Assembly (NCBI GenBank): GCA_945952315.1
Contig: CAMFIE010000002.1
Span: forward strand, 362,089 to 426,088
From: an uncultured Rhizobium sp.
GTDB taxonomy: Bacteria; Pseudomonadota; Alphaproteobacteria; Rhizobiales; Rhizobiaceae
Length of the DNA stretch: 64,000 bases
Direction of reading: 5' to 3'
Of this stretch, positions 26,574-36,082 are shown in pieces. Both the position numbers and the translations under genes were made by a program. Under the pieces are notes generated by a model. It worked only from the letters and a program-made list of their open reading frames with translations, was not told the origin of the DNA and searched no databases. How positions within the stretch are numbered: position 1 is the first letter of the stretch; every line of letters starts with the position of its first letter.

Positions 26574-27178
26574 TGGTCAAGACAATCGTCGTCGGCGTCT
26601 GGGTCTGCATCGTCACGCTCGCCGCCGTCTATTTCTCGGTCGATATGGCCACCAAGCCGAAGGAAGATCCGGAGGCCGCGAAGAAGGCTGCGGTCGAGCT
26701 GGTCAAGGGTGAATCCATCACCGTCCCCGTGCTGAAGGATGGCGATGTACTCGGCTATTTCATCGGTCGCGTGTCCTACATGATGGACAAGGAGAAGATG
26801 AAGGGCGTCGATCTGCCGATGACCGAATATATGACCGACGAGATGTTTTCCCTCCTCGTCGGCAGCAAGATGGTCAACCTGTCCGATCCGGAAGCCTTCA
26901 AGCTCGACGAGTTCAAGAAGACGATCCGCGAAGACCTCAACAAGCGTCTCGGCGACGAATACGTCAAGGATATTCTCGTGGAGCAGCTCGACTACATGTC
27001 GAGGGACGATATCCGCGTCGGACAGGCGGGCGGAAAGCCCAATCCGCCGAAGCAGATCGTCAAGCCGGAAAAGCCGCCGGGCGCAGAAGGCGAAGGGGCC
27101 GGAGCAGAAGGGGCAAAGCCCGAAGGCGAGGCAGCGCCCGCCGGAGAGGCCCCTGCCGCGGGCGGCTCCCACGGGTAG
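26573..27178 (+). CDS. Membrane-anchored flagellar-cluster protein, FliL-like
   Basis: 201-residue protein with one N-terminal membrane helix (IVVGVWVCIVTLAAVYFSV) and a periplasmic domain with the order Val-rich strand, then EEFKKTIREDLNKRLG-like amphipathic helix, and VKDILVEQLDYMSRDDIR, the general layout of FliL, which wraps around the stator. The last 50 residues are Pro/Gly/Ala/Glu-rich and probably disordered. It is the last gene before the cluster terminator at 27241. The FliL assignment is tentative. Confidence 0.55.
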   Translation: MVKTIVVGVWVCIVTLAAVYFSVDMATKPKEDPEAAKKAAVELVKGESITVPVLKDGDVLGYFIGRVSYMMDKEKMKGVDLPMTEYMTDEMFSLLVGSKMVNLSDPEAFKLDEFKKTIREDLNKRLGDEYVKDILVEQLDYMSRDDIRVGQAGGKPNPPKQIVKPEKPPGAEGEGAGAEGAKPEGEAAPAGEAPAAGGSHG

Positions 27179-27240
27179 TTGCGGCGCGCAAAACGCTGCG
27201 CCGGCGCCATCCGATCCGTCCCTGCGAGAGCAAACAGTCA

Positions 27241-27273
27241 AAACCATCCTTCTCACCGGAAGGGTGGTTTTTT
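27241..27273 (+). terminator. Terminator closing the flagellar cluster
   Basis: A 12-bp stem AAACCATCCTTC / GAAGGGTGGTTT (one T-G pair) is followed by further T. Confidence 0.9.
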
Positions 27274-27360
27274 GTTGCCGTTGCGGCTGCAACCGGCAGC
27301 TGTCTGCTATGAGTTAAACCTTTGTTAGTCATCCCCCTTTAGATTGGCTTAAGGATTTGA

Positions 27361-29085
27361 GTGACCAGTCTTGGCTGGTGTGTCCGGGTGCGAGCGGCGA
27401 TGACTGCAACAAGAGAGTTTTACAGACCGGCAGAGCGCGTCGTGCCCGCAAGGGGCGCGCTTGCGTCCGGCTGGTCCCTTCGCCGGTCCGCCCTTGCGCT
27501 TTCGCTCGCAGCCGGTCTTGGTTGCGGCTTGCTGCCTCTGGCGGAGACTTTGGGGCGGGAGGAGCCGTGGATGGCTTCGGTGCGTCTCACCGTTGCCGAC
27601 AGTTCCGGAAAAATCACCGATCAGGCGCTCGCCGCCGCCCGCAAGCAGGCCTTGTCGCGCGATACGGCAGGCCGGGCAGTGGATCTTATCGGGCTGGACG
27701 CCGATCCGGATTATGGCGCGTCCTCGCCGTCTGGCCTTGAGGTTGCCTATGAAATTCTCGCGGGCGATGGCGGCGGTTCTGCCGATGCCCGCTCGCGCGC
27801 CATCGATGCGGTTCTTGCCAATCTGAAGCTCGAGGCATCGCCGGACAAGCAGGGCCTCACGCTCTATGTGAAATCCGCCGACAGCGACAAGGCGGTGAAG
27901 GTCGCAGAGGCTCTGGCAACCGCCTATTCGGCCGCAGGCGAAATCACCGGCAGCATCACCCCCTCCGCTGACAAGATCCGGCAGGATACGGCCGCAAAGG
28001 CTGCGTCCGACCTTGCCGCCTATCGCAGCCAGATCGGCCCGGACAAGCTGGCGACGGCCGAGGTGATGAAAAAGCGGATCGACGAACTCGACCGTCAGAT
28101 TGCGGACCGCAAGGCGCAAGTGAGCGCGGGCACGCCCGGAGAAGGCCTTCTGAAAGCCTCGCTCAATGATGTGCTTTCCGGTCGTGTTGCGGGCGGGATC
28201 GAAGACCCGGCGCTGGAACAGGCGCGGCAGGACTATCTCACCGCGCGCATGGCCTATGATCAGCTCGCCGCCTCGCTCGGGCCAAAGCATCCCCGGCTTC
28301 TGGCCGCCCGTTCGGATGTTGAAGCGGCACGGACTGCCCTTTCCACCCAGTTTACCCGCTCGAAGCAGCAGGCCGCCCGTGCCGAGGTGGAAGAGAAGCA
28401 GGCGCTTGCCGATCTCGTGAAGGAGCGGGCAGCGACCGCCGACAAGCTGAAGGCGACAGGGGTGGATTTTGCCCGCCTCGCCACGCTTGAGGCCGCCGCC
28501 GCGGCTGCCCATTCGGCCCTCGATGACATCACCACCGGATCCATCCCGAAGACGCTGCTTCACTATTCCGCCGACCAGCCGAAGCCGATTGCCGATACCA
28601 GCGACAATCTGCTCTGGGTCAAGGTTTTCCTGTCCGGGCTTGTCGGTTTTGCCGCGGTTTACGGTGGCTTCTATTTCCGCAAGCGGATGCTTGCCGTCCC
28701 GGCCGGGGAAGACGGGCGCTCGGACGAGAGGCCCTATGAGCGGGAAGCCGCCGACGAACAGGAACAGCGTCCGTCGCGGTTCGAGCCGCGGCATCGCCAT
28801 CATCGGGCGGCAAACCGCTGTCTCGGCGGCGACGAAGCCGATCCGGCCTATGAAGAGGACGATGCCGGCTTTGCATCCCATCGCCCTCCGGTCTGGCAGG
28901 CGCGCGCGCGGCGGCGCGTGGATGAGGTGCCGACGGTCGAAAAGCTGCGCCGCATCGCACCCCATGTGTTTGATGATCCGCATCAGGATCTGGTGAGCGA
29001 TGAAGAGGCCGAGGTGGAACGCCTGCGGCTCGAGCTTCAGGCGCTGCGCCAGCGGGTTCTGACCCGTGCCGTGCGCGGCTATTGA
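27361..29085 (+). CDS. Wzz/GumC-like chain-length or polysaccharide co-polymerase protein
   Basis: 574-residue protein with two membrane helices, one near the start (ALALSLAAGLGCGLLPL, about residue 45-62) and one at about 420-440 (VKVFLSGLVGFAAVYGGFYF), enclosing a long coiled-coil periplasmic part, the layout of the Wzz/GumC family that sets polysaccharide chain length. The start GTG 27361 has AAGG with a 7-base spacer; ATG 27400 is an alternative. The cytoplasmic tail (about 440-574) is Arg/Glu/His-rich with no kinase motifs, unlike BY-kinases. No polysaccharide genes adjoin it. Confidence 0.6.
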   Translation: MTSLGWCVRVRAAMTATREFYRPAERVVPARGALASGWSLRRSALALSLAAGLGCGLLPLAETLGREEPWMASVRLTVADSSGKITDQALAAARKQALSRDTAGRAVDLIGLDADPDYGASSPSGLEVAYEILAGDGGGSADARSRAIDAVLANLKLEASPDKQGLTLYVKSADSDKAVKVAEALATAYSAAGEITGSITPSADKIRQDTAAKAASDLAAYRSQIGPDKLATAEVMKKRIDELDRQIADRKAQVSAGTPGEGLLKASLNDVLSGRVAGGIEDPALEQARQDYLTARMAYDQLAASLGPKHPRLLAARSDVEAARTALSTQFTRSKQQAARAEVEEKQALADLVKERAATADKLKATGVDFARLATLEAAAAAAHSALDDITTGSIPKTLLHYSADQPKPIADTSDNLLWVKVFLSGLVGFAAVYGGFYFRKRMLAVPAGEDGRSDERPYEREAADEQEQRPSRFEPRHRHHRAANRCLGGDEADPAYEEDDAGFASHRPPVWQARARRRVDEVPTVEKLRRIAPHVFDDPHQDLVSDEEAEVERLRLELQALRQRVLTRAVRGY

Positions 29086-29297
29086 CCCACGGATTTTTGC
29101 CGCAAACAGACAGCATCCGGCGCTTGCAGGCCAATCGATTGGCGGCGCGGATTTTATAGTTCCGCCAAAGGTCTGGCAGAAGCGGGCGCGATGGCGTCAA
29201 TGCGGCATGCATGCGCGCTTTCCTGTTGCGGATCCGGGCTTTCGGGACTATCCCGAAGCGACGATATTTCAGTATGTGAACAGGCAGGGAGACGAGT

Positions 29298-30197
29298 GTG
29301 ACGACAGTGATTGATGGCAAGCAGGTTGCTGCCTCCGTAATCGACACGGTGAAGGCTGCAAGCGCGAAGCTGGAACAGGATACCGGCGTAAAGACCGGCC
29401 TCGCCGTGGTGATTGTCGGCAATGATCCGGCAAGCCATGCCTATGTGAATTCGAAGAGCAAGATGGCCAAGGAATGCGGTTTCAAGTCGGTTCAGCACAC
29501 GCTGCCGGAAGAAACCACCCAGGAAGAGCTCGCAGCACTCGTGCAGTCGCTGAATGCCGATCCGTCGATCCATGGCGTGCTCGTGCAGCTGCCGCTGCCG
29601 AAGCATCTCAATTCCGATCCGATCATCCAGTCGATCCTGCCGGAAAAGGATGTGGATGGTCTGCATGTGGTGAATGCGGGCAAGCTTGCGACCGGCGATG
29701 CCGATACGGGGCTGGTCTCCTGCACGCCGGCCGGTTCGATGGTGTTTGTCCGCCGCACCCATGGCGAAGACCTTTCCGGCCTCAATGCCGTGGTGATTGG
29801 CCGTTCGAATCTGTTCGGCAAGCCGATGGCGCAGCTGCTGCTCGCCGCGAACGCGACCGTCACCGTTGCCCATTCCCGCACAAAGGACCTCGCTTCGGTC
29901 TGCCGCAATGCCGATATTCTGGTGGCCGCCGTTGGCCGTCCGGAAATGGTGAAGGCCGACTGGGTGAAGCCCGGCGCAACCGTGATCGATGTCGGGATCA
30001 ACCGCGTGTCCGCACCGGAAAAGGGCGATGGCAAGTCGAAGCTGGTCGGCGATGTCGCCTTCGATGAATGCGCAAAGGTGGCCGCCGTCATCACGCCGGT
30101 TCCCGGCGGTGTCGGCCCGATGACGATTGCCATGCTGATGGCAAACACGGTGATTGCCGCCTGCCGCAAGGCTGGCCGTCCGGCACCGAAGTTCTGA
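29298..30197 (+). CDS. folD: Bifunctional methylenetetrahydrofolate dehydrogenase/cyclohydrolase FolD
   Basis: 299-residue cytosolic enzyme that converts 5,10-methylene-THF to 10-formyl-THF (NADP-dependent oxidation then hydrolysis). Signatures: KSKMAKECG with the catalytic Lys about residue 57, [30 protein letters not shown], and [19 protein letters not shown]. The GTG at 29298 follows GGGAGACGA. The length is normal for the family. It stands alone between a Wzz-like gene and a PilZ-like gene. Confidence 0.97.
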   Translation: MTTVIDGKQVAASVIDTVKAASAKLEQDTGVKTGLAVVIVGNDPASHAYVNSKSKMAKECGFKSVQHTLPEETTQEELAALVQSLNADPSIHGVLVQLPLPKHLNSDPIIQSILPEKDVDGLHVVNAGKLATGDADTGLVSCTPAGSMVFVRRTHGEDLSGLNAVVIGRSNLFGKPMAQLLLAANATVTVAHSRTKDLASVCRNADILVAAVGRPEMVKADWVKPGATVIDVGINRVSAPEKGDGKSKLVGDVAFDECAKVAAVITPVPGGVGPMTIAMLMANTVIAACRKAGRPAPKF

Positions 30198-30422
30198 TCT
30201 TCAAAGGTAATTTTGGCCGGGTTCTGTTTCCCTCGCGGAGCGGTGCCCGGCTTCATTTTGTGAGTAGAATTTTAACACTATAAAATGGCTCTAATTTCAT
30301 CCTCGTTTCATACGCTCTGTTAAAACGCCTGTTGTAGGCTCACGCCAGGATGTGAAAGGGTGGCGTGCGTGTCTCAGGCGGAACTTCAACGGGAACATTT
30401 CCTCAACAAGGAAGAATCCTTC

Positions 30423-30779
30423 ATGTATGACCGCGAAGGCCGCTTCGCGATGGAGGATACGCTGAATGCGGCGCGCATCGAATATACCGAGCGCGTGGTC
30501 ACCCATCTCGCTTCGCGCCGATGTGACCTGATCCGCATTTCACAGGCTGGCGCGGTGCTTTCGCTGCTCACCCAGTTTCACGTTCCCCAGCAGTTCTATC
30601 TCGATATTCCGGATGCCCGGATCAACAAGGTCGGCTGCGTCTTGATGCGCACCTTTACCAACAATACGATCGAAGCCCGTTTCCTGCGCCTCCTCACCAA
30701 GAAGGAAATGGACCGGATTTTCGTGTTTTCCACGCACCCCGCCCATCGCGACCGGGTGCTGGATGTGAGGGCCTGGTAG
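30423..30779 (+). CDS. Small PilZ-like protein (first of three)
   Basis: 118-residue protein with a short beta-rich core of PilZ type: ASRRCDLIRISQAGAVLSL, then FYLDIPDARINKVGCVLMRTF and EARFLRLL. PilZ domains bind cyclic di-GMP, but the usual RxxxR and DxSxxG pairs are not clear here. I chose ATG 30423 (MYDREGRF) with AAGGAAG upstream; GTG 30360 would add 21 residues. Two related small genes follow on the other strand. Confidence 0.6.
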   Translation: MYDREGRFAMEDTLNAARIEYTERVVTHLASRRCDLIRISQAGAVLSLLTQFHVPQQFYLDIPDARINKVGCVLMRTFTNNTIEARFLRLLTKKEMDRIFVFSTHPAHRDRVLDVRAW

Positions 30780-30788
30780 CCAGCCCGG

Positions 30789-31211
30789 TCATTGCGGCGG
30801 CTTGTATCCGAAGAGCTTGTGCTTGAGTTCACCCAGCGTCTGATGCGGGTTGGTGACCTTGGCCAGAAAGTCGATCACTTCCGGCTTCTGCTCGTTCAGG
30901 AATTCGCAGCGCAGGATATCGGTTCCGCGACCGACCACCGCACAGCCGATGCCATGCTGGTATTTGCCGATATAGAAGTAGAAATGGCGCGGAATATCTT
31001 TCTGGAACTGCGTGAATATCTTCACGCCCCCTTCGGATATGTCGATCGCCTGCACGACATATTGCGTGATGCCACGGGTGCCTTGCGCGGTGAACAGGAT
31101 CCGGCCCAGAAAATTGCATGTCCGGCGTTCAAAACGGCGGCGGTTGTTACTCGTACCGACGCGTGAGAGGTAATTCCCACGCTGCGACAGAATGGTATCT
31201 GCATCTCTCAT
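30789..31211 (-). CDS. Small PilZ-domain protein (second of three)
   Basis: 140-residue protein with recognisable PilZ features: RRRFERR (the RxxxR c-di-GMP-binding element, about residues 24-30) and AIDISEGGVKIF (the DxSxxG element, about 56-67). It shares QHGIGC-x-VVGR, FLAKV and a KLF end with the gene at 31367, so the two are paralogues. The start follows AAAGGG with a 7-base spacer. It probably senses c-di-GMP in the switch between motility and attachment. It is convergent with the PilZ-like gene at 30423, 9 bases away. Confidence 0.7.
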   Translation of the reverse strand: MRDADTILSQRGNYLSRVGTSNNRRRFERRTCNFLGRILFTAQGTRGITQYVVQAIDISEGGVKIFTQFQKDIPRHFYFYIGKYQHGIGCAVVGRGTDILRCEFLNEQKPEVIDFLAKVTNPHQTLGELKHKLFGYKPPQ

Positions 31212-31366
31212 GTCGAAGCCCTTTCCGTTGAATGGACGTCACATGATCTCGCGAGTTCAGTAAAAATAAATATGGCATAACTACTGACTTAAATCAAGTA
31301 TATAAATCAAAAATATATTTCATTGTATTCCAGTTAAGCGCATAGATAGATATTTATTTAAATGTA

Positions 31367-31804
31367 TTATTTGAATTTCAGCTGAATTCTGCCGGGCGGA
31401 AACAGTTTGTTGTCGATTTCCTGGGTGGTGATACGCGGATCGCGCACCTGGGCGAGAAACTCCACCATGGCATGGCTCTGCGGGCAGATGATGTGGCAGG
31501 TGCAGTCCTTGTCCTTGCGGCCGATGATGGTGCAGCCGATGCCGTGCTGGCGTGCGCCGATCACCAGCGTGAAATCATCGGGCAGAAAGCTTGTGAGATT
31601 GCCGCGCACGATCAGCTGATGGCGGGAGATTTCCACCACATCGACGATGAATTCCTGGATATCGCGGCAGTTGCGACGGGTATAGAGCGCGCGGGCCTGA
31701 AACCGGCACTTGAAACGCAGCGCGTCCTTCGCAGGCTTTGCCGCGCTGACGGGAGGCTTGAAAGGAGCCTGATGGCGAATATTGCTATGTAGCATATCAA
31801 ACAT
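31367..31804 (-). CDS. Small PilZ-like protein, degenerate (third of three)
   Basis: 145-residue paralogue of the preceding gene (shared QHGIGC-x-IIGR, D-x-x-C, VEFLAQVRDP, KLFPP). The RxxxR and DxSxxG pairs are altered (VVEISRHQLIVRG instead of DISEGG), so c-di-GMP binding is doubtful. A second start at 31795 is possible; neither has a strong ribosome-binding site. Four Cys lie in or near a C-x-C-x3-C run (DCTCHIICP). Confidence 0.6.
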   Translation of the reverse strand: MFDMLHSNIRHQAPFKPPVSAAKPAKDALRFKCRFQARALYTRRNCRDIQEFIVDVVEISRHQLIVRGNLTSFLPDDFTLVIGARQHGIGCTIIGRKDKDCTCHIICPQSHAMVEFLAQVRDPRITTQEIDNKLFPPGRIQLKFK

Positions 31805-31864
31805 CCGTAGATTAATATATGCAGAATAAAAAACATGAAATGGTTAACCACCTGTGAAAGCGCA

Positions 31865-31891
31865 AAGAAAAAGGGCGCATGACGCGCCCTT
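31865..31891 (-). terminator. Terminator of the zwf-pgl-edd operon
   Basis: Read on the minus strand: 8-bp stem AAGGGCGC / GCGCCCTT with a 5-base loop, then TTTCTTT, 33 bases after the edd stop. Confidence 0.85.
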
Positions 31892-31923
31892 CAGGAGGAG
31901 GGGAGAAATGGACTGCGGTCTGG

Positions 31924-33747
31924 TCAGAACAGCACGCTTGCGCCCTGATCTGCTGCTCCGGCAATCCGCCGGAAGGGGGCGAAGAGTTCGCGGCCCAGCC
32001 CGAATTCATTGGCGGAGAGATCGGCAATCGCAAGCGGGCGGGCAGAAAGCTCCGCTTCCGGCACAAGCACCTCGAGCGTGCCGTTGACGGCATCGAGCCT
32101 CAGCATATCCCCCTCGCGGATGCGGGCAATCGCGCCGCCGTCGACCGCTTCCGGCGTCACGTGAATGGCGGCCGGAACCTTGCCGGAGGCCCCTGACATG
32201 CGGCCATCGGTGACGAGCGCCACCTTGTGGCCGCGGTCCTGCAGCACGCCGAGCGTCGGGGTCAGCTTGTGCAGCTCCGGCATGCCGTTTGCCTTCGGGC
32301 CCTGGAAGCGCACGACGGCGATGAAGTCGCGGTCGAGCTTTCCGGCCTTGAAGGCATCATGCAGGCCCTGCTGGTCATGGAAGATGATCGCCGGCGCCTC
32401 GATCACATGGCGCTCGGGCTTGACGGCGGAAATCTTGATCACCGCCTTGCCGAGATTGCCGGTCAGCATCTTCAGGCCACCGGTCTTCTGGAAGGGGGCC
32501 GAGATCGGTGCAAGCACCTTCGGATCGGCGCTCGTCGCCGGTGCCGGATCGCGAATGACCTGACCCTTGTCGCCGAGCTTCACATCAATCGCATAGGCCG
32601 CAAGGCCTTCGCCCGCCACCGTGCGCACGTCTTCATGCAGAAGACCGCCCTTCAGCAGTTCGGCAATCAGATAGCCCATGCCACCGGCTGCGTGGAAATG
32701 GTTCACGTCGGCCAGCCCGTTCGGATAGACGCGGGCGAGCAGCGGCACGAGATCGGAGAGATCGGAAATGTCCTGCCAAGAAAGCTGGATACCCGCCGCC
32801 CGCGCCATGGCGATGAGATGAAGCGTATGGTTGGTGGAGCCGCCGGTCGCATGCAGGCCGACGACACCGTTCACCACCGAGCGCTCGTCGATCATTTCTC
32901 CGGCCGGGGTGAATTCATTGCCGGAGGCGGTAATCGCCAGCGCCCGCTTGGTCGCCTCGCGCGTCAGTGCGTCGCGCAGCGGCGTGCCAGGATTGATGAA
33001 GGATGCGCCGGGCAGGTGGAAGCCCATGATTTCCATCAGCATCTGGTTGGAATTGGCAGTGCCGTAGAAGGTGCAGGTGCCGGGGCCGTGATAGGATTTC
33101 GATTCTGCCTCCAGGAGTTCCGCGCGGCCCACCTTGCCCTCGGCATAGAGCTGGCGCACGCGGGATTTCTCGTCATTCGGCAGGCCGGAAGTCATCGGGC
33201 CTGCGGGAATGAACACCGCAGGCAGATGGCCGAAAGTCAGCGCTGCAATCGTCAGCCCCGGCACGATCTTGTCGCAGACGCCAAGATAGACGGCTGCATC
33301 GAACATGTTGTGGGTGAGGCCAATGCCTGCCGCCATCGCAATCAGGTCGCGGGAGAAGAGCGAAAGCTCCATGCCCGGCTGCCCCTGGGTCACGCCATCG
33401 CACATGGCGGGCACGCCGCCCGCCACCTGCGCGACACCGCCTGCCTCGCGCGCGGCCTCGCGGATGATGGCAGGATAGGTCTCGAATGGCTGATGCGCCG
33501 AGAGCATGTCATTGTAGGAGGTGATGATGCCGAGGTTCAGCACCGTGTCACCCGCCAGCGCATCCTTCTCGCGCGGTGAACAGACGGCGAAGCCATGGGC
33601 GAGATTGCCGCAGGAAAGCACGGTGCGGTGCGGCTTCGAGGAGGTCGCCGCGCGAATGCGGTCAAGATAGGCCTCGCGCGTCGGGCGCGAGCGCTCGATG
33701 ATGCGTCGGGTGATTGCCAGCAGGCTGGCATGCGCAGAATTGGACAT
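31924..33747 (-). CDS. edd: Phosphogluconate dehydratase
   Basis: 607-residue Entner-Doudoroff enzyme that dehydrates 6-phosphogluconate to KDPG. Iron-sulphur dehydratase (IlvD/Edd) signatures are present: [20 protein letters not shown] (about residues 150-170) and [23 protein letters not shown] (about 215-237). Length is normal. It is last in the zwf-pgl-edd operon on the minus strand; eda (the KDPG aldolase) is not in the window. A terminator lies behind it. Confidence 0.97.
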   Translation of the reverse strand: MSNSAHASLLAITRRIIERSRPTREAYLDRIRAATSSKPHRTVLSCGNLAHGFAVCSPREKDALAGDTVLNLGIITSYNDMLSAHQPFETYPAIIREAAREAGGVAQVAGGVPAMCDGVTQGQPGMELSLFSRDLIAMAAGIGLTHNMFDAAVYLGVCDKIVPGLTIAALTFGHLPAVFIPAGPMTSGLPNDEKSRVRQLYAEGKVGRAELLEAESKSYHGPGTCTFYGTANSNQMLMEIMGFHLPGASFINPGTPLRDALTREATKRALAITASGNEFTPAGEMIDERSVVNGVVGLHATGGSTNHTLHLIAMARAAGIQLSWQDISDLSDLVPLLARVYPNGLADVNHFHAAGGMGYLIAELLKGGLLHEDVRTVAGEGLAAYAIDVKLGDKGQVIRDPAPATSADPKVLAPISAPFQKTGGLKMLTGNLGKAVIKISAVKPERHVIEAPAIIFHDQQGLHDAFKAGKLDRDFIAVVRFQGPKANGMPELHKLTPTLGVLQDRGHKVALVTDGRMSGASGKVPAAIHVTPEAVDGGAIARIREGDMLRLDAVNGTLEVLVPEAELSARPLAIADLSANEFGLGRELFAPFRRIAGAADQGASVLF

Positions 33748-33811
33748 GGCTATGCTTCCATCCTAAGGGCCGTTTGACCGGCCGATGTCGTGTGAAAAGC
33801 GGCCCTGCTTG

Positions 33812-34507
33812 TCAGGGCGCCCAGTAAATCTCGATTTCCGTCCCGCCCCGGCGCAGCATGGCGCGCACCGGCATTTCGGCCTCGTCGCGGCCATTGGCCG
33901 CCTTTTCCAGAACCGACCGCTTCTCGGCCCCTTCGATATGAAGGGCGAGCAGGCGGGCATGGCTGAGCCGGCTGAGCGTGAAGGTAAGGCGGGTTTCGCC
34001 AGCCCCTTCGGCTTCCATGGTCAGCACCGGCTGCGTCTGGCGGGCATCAAGGGCGGCTTCCAGATGGTTCCCGCCGGGAAAGAAGGAGGCGGTGTGGCCG
34101 TCATTGCCCATGCCGAGGATCACCACGTCAAACGGCTTTGACAGCGTATCGGTTGCCTCTCCCGCGAGCCGCGCAGCCTCTTCGGCATTGGCGGCCGGAT
34201 GATAGAGGGGCACGAAACGGGCCTTCGCCGCCCGGTTCTGCAACAGGCGGGCGGAAACCAGCGCGTGGTTGGAACGGGGATGATCCGGCGGCACGAAGCG
34301 TTCGTCCACCAGCGTCACATCCACCTTTTCCCAGTCGAGATCGCGGGTGGAAAGCGCATCGAAGAACAGGCCGGGCGTCGAGCCGCCCGAGACCGCGAGC
34401 GTGGCGCGGCCGCGCGTGGCAATGCCATCGCCAAGCACGGCGGCCACCCGGTCGGCCAGCGCATCGGCAAGAAGCGCGCGGCTTTCATAGGCAAGAAAGA
34501 TGCTCAT
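33812..34507 (-). CDS. pgl: 6-Phosphogluconolactonase
   Basis: 231-residue cytosolic hydrolase of the DevB/SOL type that turns 6-phosphogluconolactone into 6-phosphogluconate. Signatures: ATLAVSGGSTPGLFFDAL, DWEKVDVTLVDERFVPPDHPRSNH and DVVILGMGNDGHTASFFPG. I chose the ATG at 34507 (MSIFLAYESRALL), 4 bases after the zwf stop; the open frame extends back into zwf. It links zwf and edd in the Entner-Doudoroff pathway. Confidence 0.96.
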   Translation of the reverse strand: MSIFLAYESRALLADALADRVAAVLGDGIATRGRATLAVSGGSTPGLFFDALSTRDLDWEKVDVTLVDERFVPPDHPRSNHALVSARLLQNRAAKARFVPLYHPAANAEEAARLAGEATDTLSKPFDVVILGMGNDGHTASFFPGGNHLEAALDARQTQPVLTMEAEGAGETRLTFTLSRLSHARLLALHIEGAEKRSVLEKAANGRDEAEMPVRAMLRRGGTEIEIYWAP

Positions 34508-34511
34508 GCCA

Positions 34512-35987
34512 TCAGTCCACTTCGTGCCAGGTGCGGCCATCCCGCTCGATCAGCGCGATGGACTGGCTCGGGCCCCAGGTGCCGGCGGTATAGCCCTGCG
34601 CGGGCTGGCTGTTTGCCTCCCAGCCCTTGAGAATCGGGTCCACCCAGTTCCAAGCCGCTTCCACCTCGTCGCGACGCATGAACAGCGTCTGGTTGGAGCG
34701 GATCACGTCGGTCAGCAGCCGTTCATAGGCATCCGGATTGCGCACGCTGAAGGCCTGCGCAAAGCTCATGTCCAGCGAGACATGGCGAAGGCGCATGCCG
34801 CCGGGTCCGGGGTCCTTGATCATCAGCCATTGCTTGACGCCTTCATCCGGCTGCAGGCGGATGACGAGCTGGTTCTGCACGATGCGGCCTGCCGCCTCGT
34901 CGAAGATCGAATGCGGGATCGGCTTGAAGGAAATCACGATTTCCGACATGCGCTGCGCCAGCCGCTTGCCGGTGCGCAGATAGAAGGGCACGCCCGCCCA
35001 GCGCCAGTTGCTGATCTCGGCCTTGATCGCCACGAAGGTCTCGGTGTTGGAAACGCCGCCTTCGAGCTCCTCCAGATAGCCCTTGACCGGGCCCCCGGCG
35101 GAAGCACCGGCGCGATACTGGCCGCGCACCGTCTGCTTTTCCACATTGCCGGCATTTATCGGCTTCAGCGCCCGCAGCACCTTCAGCTTTTCGTCGCGCA
35201 CGGCCTCGGCATCCATCGAGGAAGGGGCTTCCATCGCCACAAGGCAGAGAAGCTGCAGGATATGGTTCTGCACCATGTCGCGCAGTGCGCCTGCCTTGTC
35301 ATAATAACCCGCGCGGCCCTCAAGCCCGACCGATTCCGCTACCGTGATCTGCACGTGGTCGATATGGGCGGAATTCCACAACGGCTCGTAAAGCGCATTG
35401 GCAAAGCGCAGCGCCATCAGGTTCTGCACCGTTTCCTTGCCGAGATAGTGGTCGATACGGAAGATCTGCTCTTCGCGGAACACCTTGCCGATGGTGTTGT
35501 TGAGCTCGAGCGCGGAGGCGAGGTCGCGGCCAATCGGCTTTTCCACCACAATACGCGACTGCTTGGTGATGAGCTTGTGGTCGCGGATCTGCTCGGCAAT
35601 CGGGCCGAAGAGGGCAGGCGAAACGGCGAGATAGAAGGCGCGGATGCGCTCCTTGCCCTCTTCCAGCAGCTCCTTCAGCTTGTCCCAGCCCTGTTCGGAC
35701 TTGGCATCGACCGAGACATAATGCAGGCGATCGCAGAAGCGGGTCACTTCCGTCTCGTCATAGTCATTGCCCTTCAGATGTTCCTTCAGCGCGTTGCGGG
35801 CATAGTCGCGATATTCCGCATCCGTCATCGGCGCGCGGGAGGCCCCGATGATGCGGGTCGGCTCGGACAGTTGCTGGTCGCGCTGGCGGTGGTAAAGGGC
35901 AGGCAGCAGCTTGCGCTCGGCAAGGTCACCGGTGCCGCCGAAGACAACGCAATCGAACGGCTCGACGGGAATGAACTGGCTGGTCAT
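34512..35987 (-). CDS. zwf: Glucose-6-phosphate 1-dehydrogenase
   Basis: 491-residue enzyme that makes 6-phosphogluconolactone and NAD(P)H. Signatures: CVVFGGTGDLAERKLLPALY (dinucleotide fold) and RIDHYLGKETVQNLMALRFAN (substrate-binding motif with the catalytic His/Lys). I chose 35987 (MTSQFIPVEPFD) because AGAGAG then stands 6 bases upstream; ATG 35993 is an alternative two codons earlier. It heads the operon; the region before it contains the terminator of the next gene. Confidence 0.97.
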   Translation of the reverse strand: MTSQFIPVEPFDCVVFGGTGDLAERKLLPALYHRQRDQQLSEPTRIIGASRAPMTDAEYRDYARNALKEHLKGNDYDETEVTRFCDRLHYVSVDAKSEQGWDKLKELLEEGKERIRAFYLAVSPALFGPIAEQIRDHKLITKQSRIVVEKPIGRDLASALELNNTIGKVFREEQIFRIDHYLGKETVQNLMALRFANALYEPLWNSAHIDHVQITVAESVGLEGRAGYYDKAGALRDMVQNHILQLLCLVAMEAPSSMDAEAVRDEKLKVLRALKPINAGNVEKQTVRGQYRAGASAGGPVKGYLEELEGGVSNTETFVAIKAEISNWRWAGVPFYLRTGKRLAQRMSEIVISFKPIPHSIFDEAAGRIVQNQLVIRLQPDEGVKQWLMIKDPGPGGMRLRHVSLDMSFAQAFSVRNPDAYERLLTDVIRSNQTLFMRRDEVEAAWNWVDPILKGWEANSQPAQGYTAGTWGPSQSIALIERDGRTWHEVD

Positions 35988-36037
35988 ACGCATCTCTCTA
36001 TCAATCAGGATGAGTCTTTATAATCTAATCGATTTAA

Positions 36038-36071
36038 AAAAGCCAGACCCGACGGAGCGGATCTGGCTTTT
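36038..36071 (-). terminator. Terminator of the PuuA/PuuB-like pair
   Basis: On the minus strand: 10-bp stem AAAAGCCAGA / TCTGGCTTTT with a long loop, then further T. It separates the putrescine-type genes from zwf. Confidence 0.85.
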
Positions 36072-36082
36072 TCATGAAAAAA

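Noticed and set aside
32227..33579. 450-codon open frame antisense to edd
   Set aside because: No start site or family; Edd is certain.
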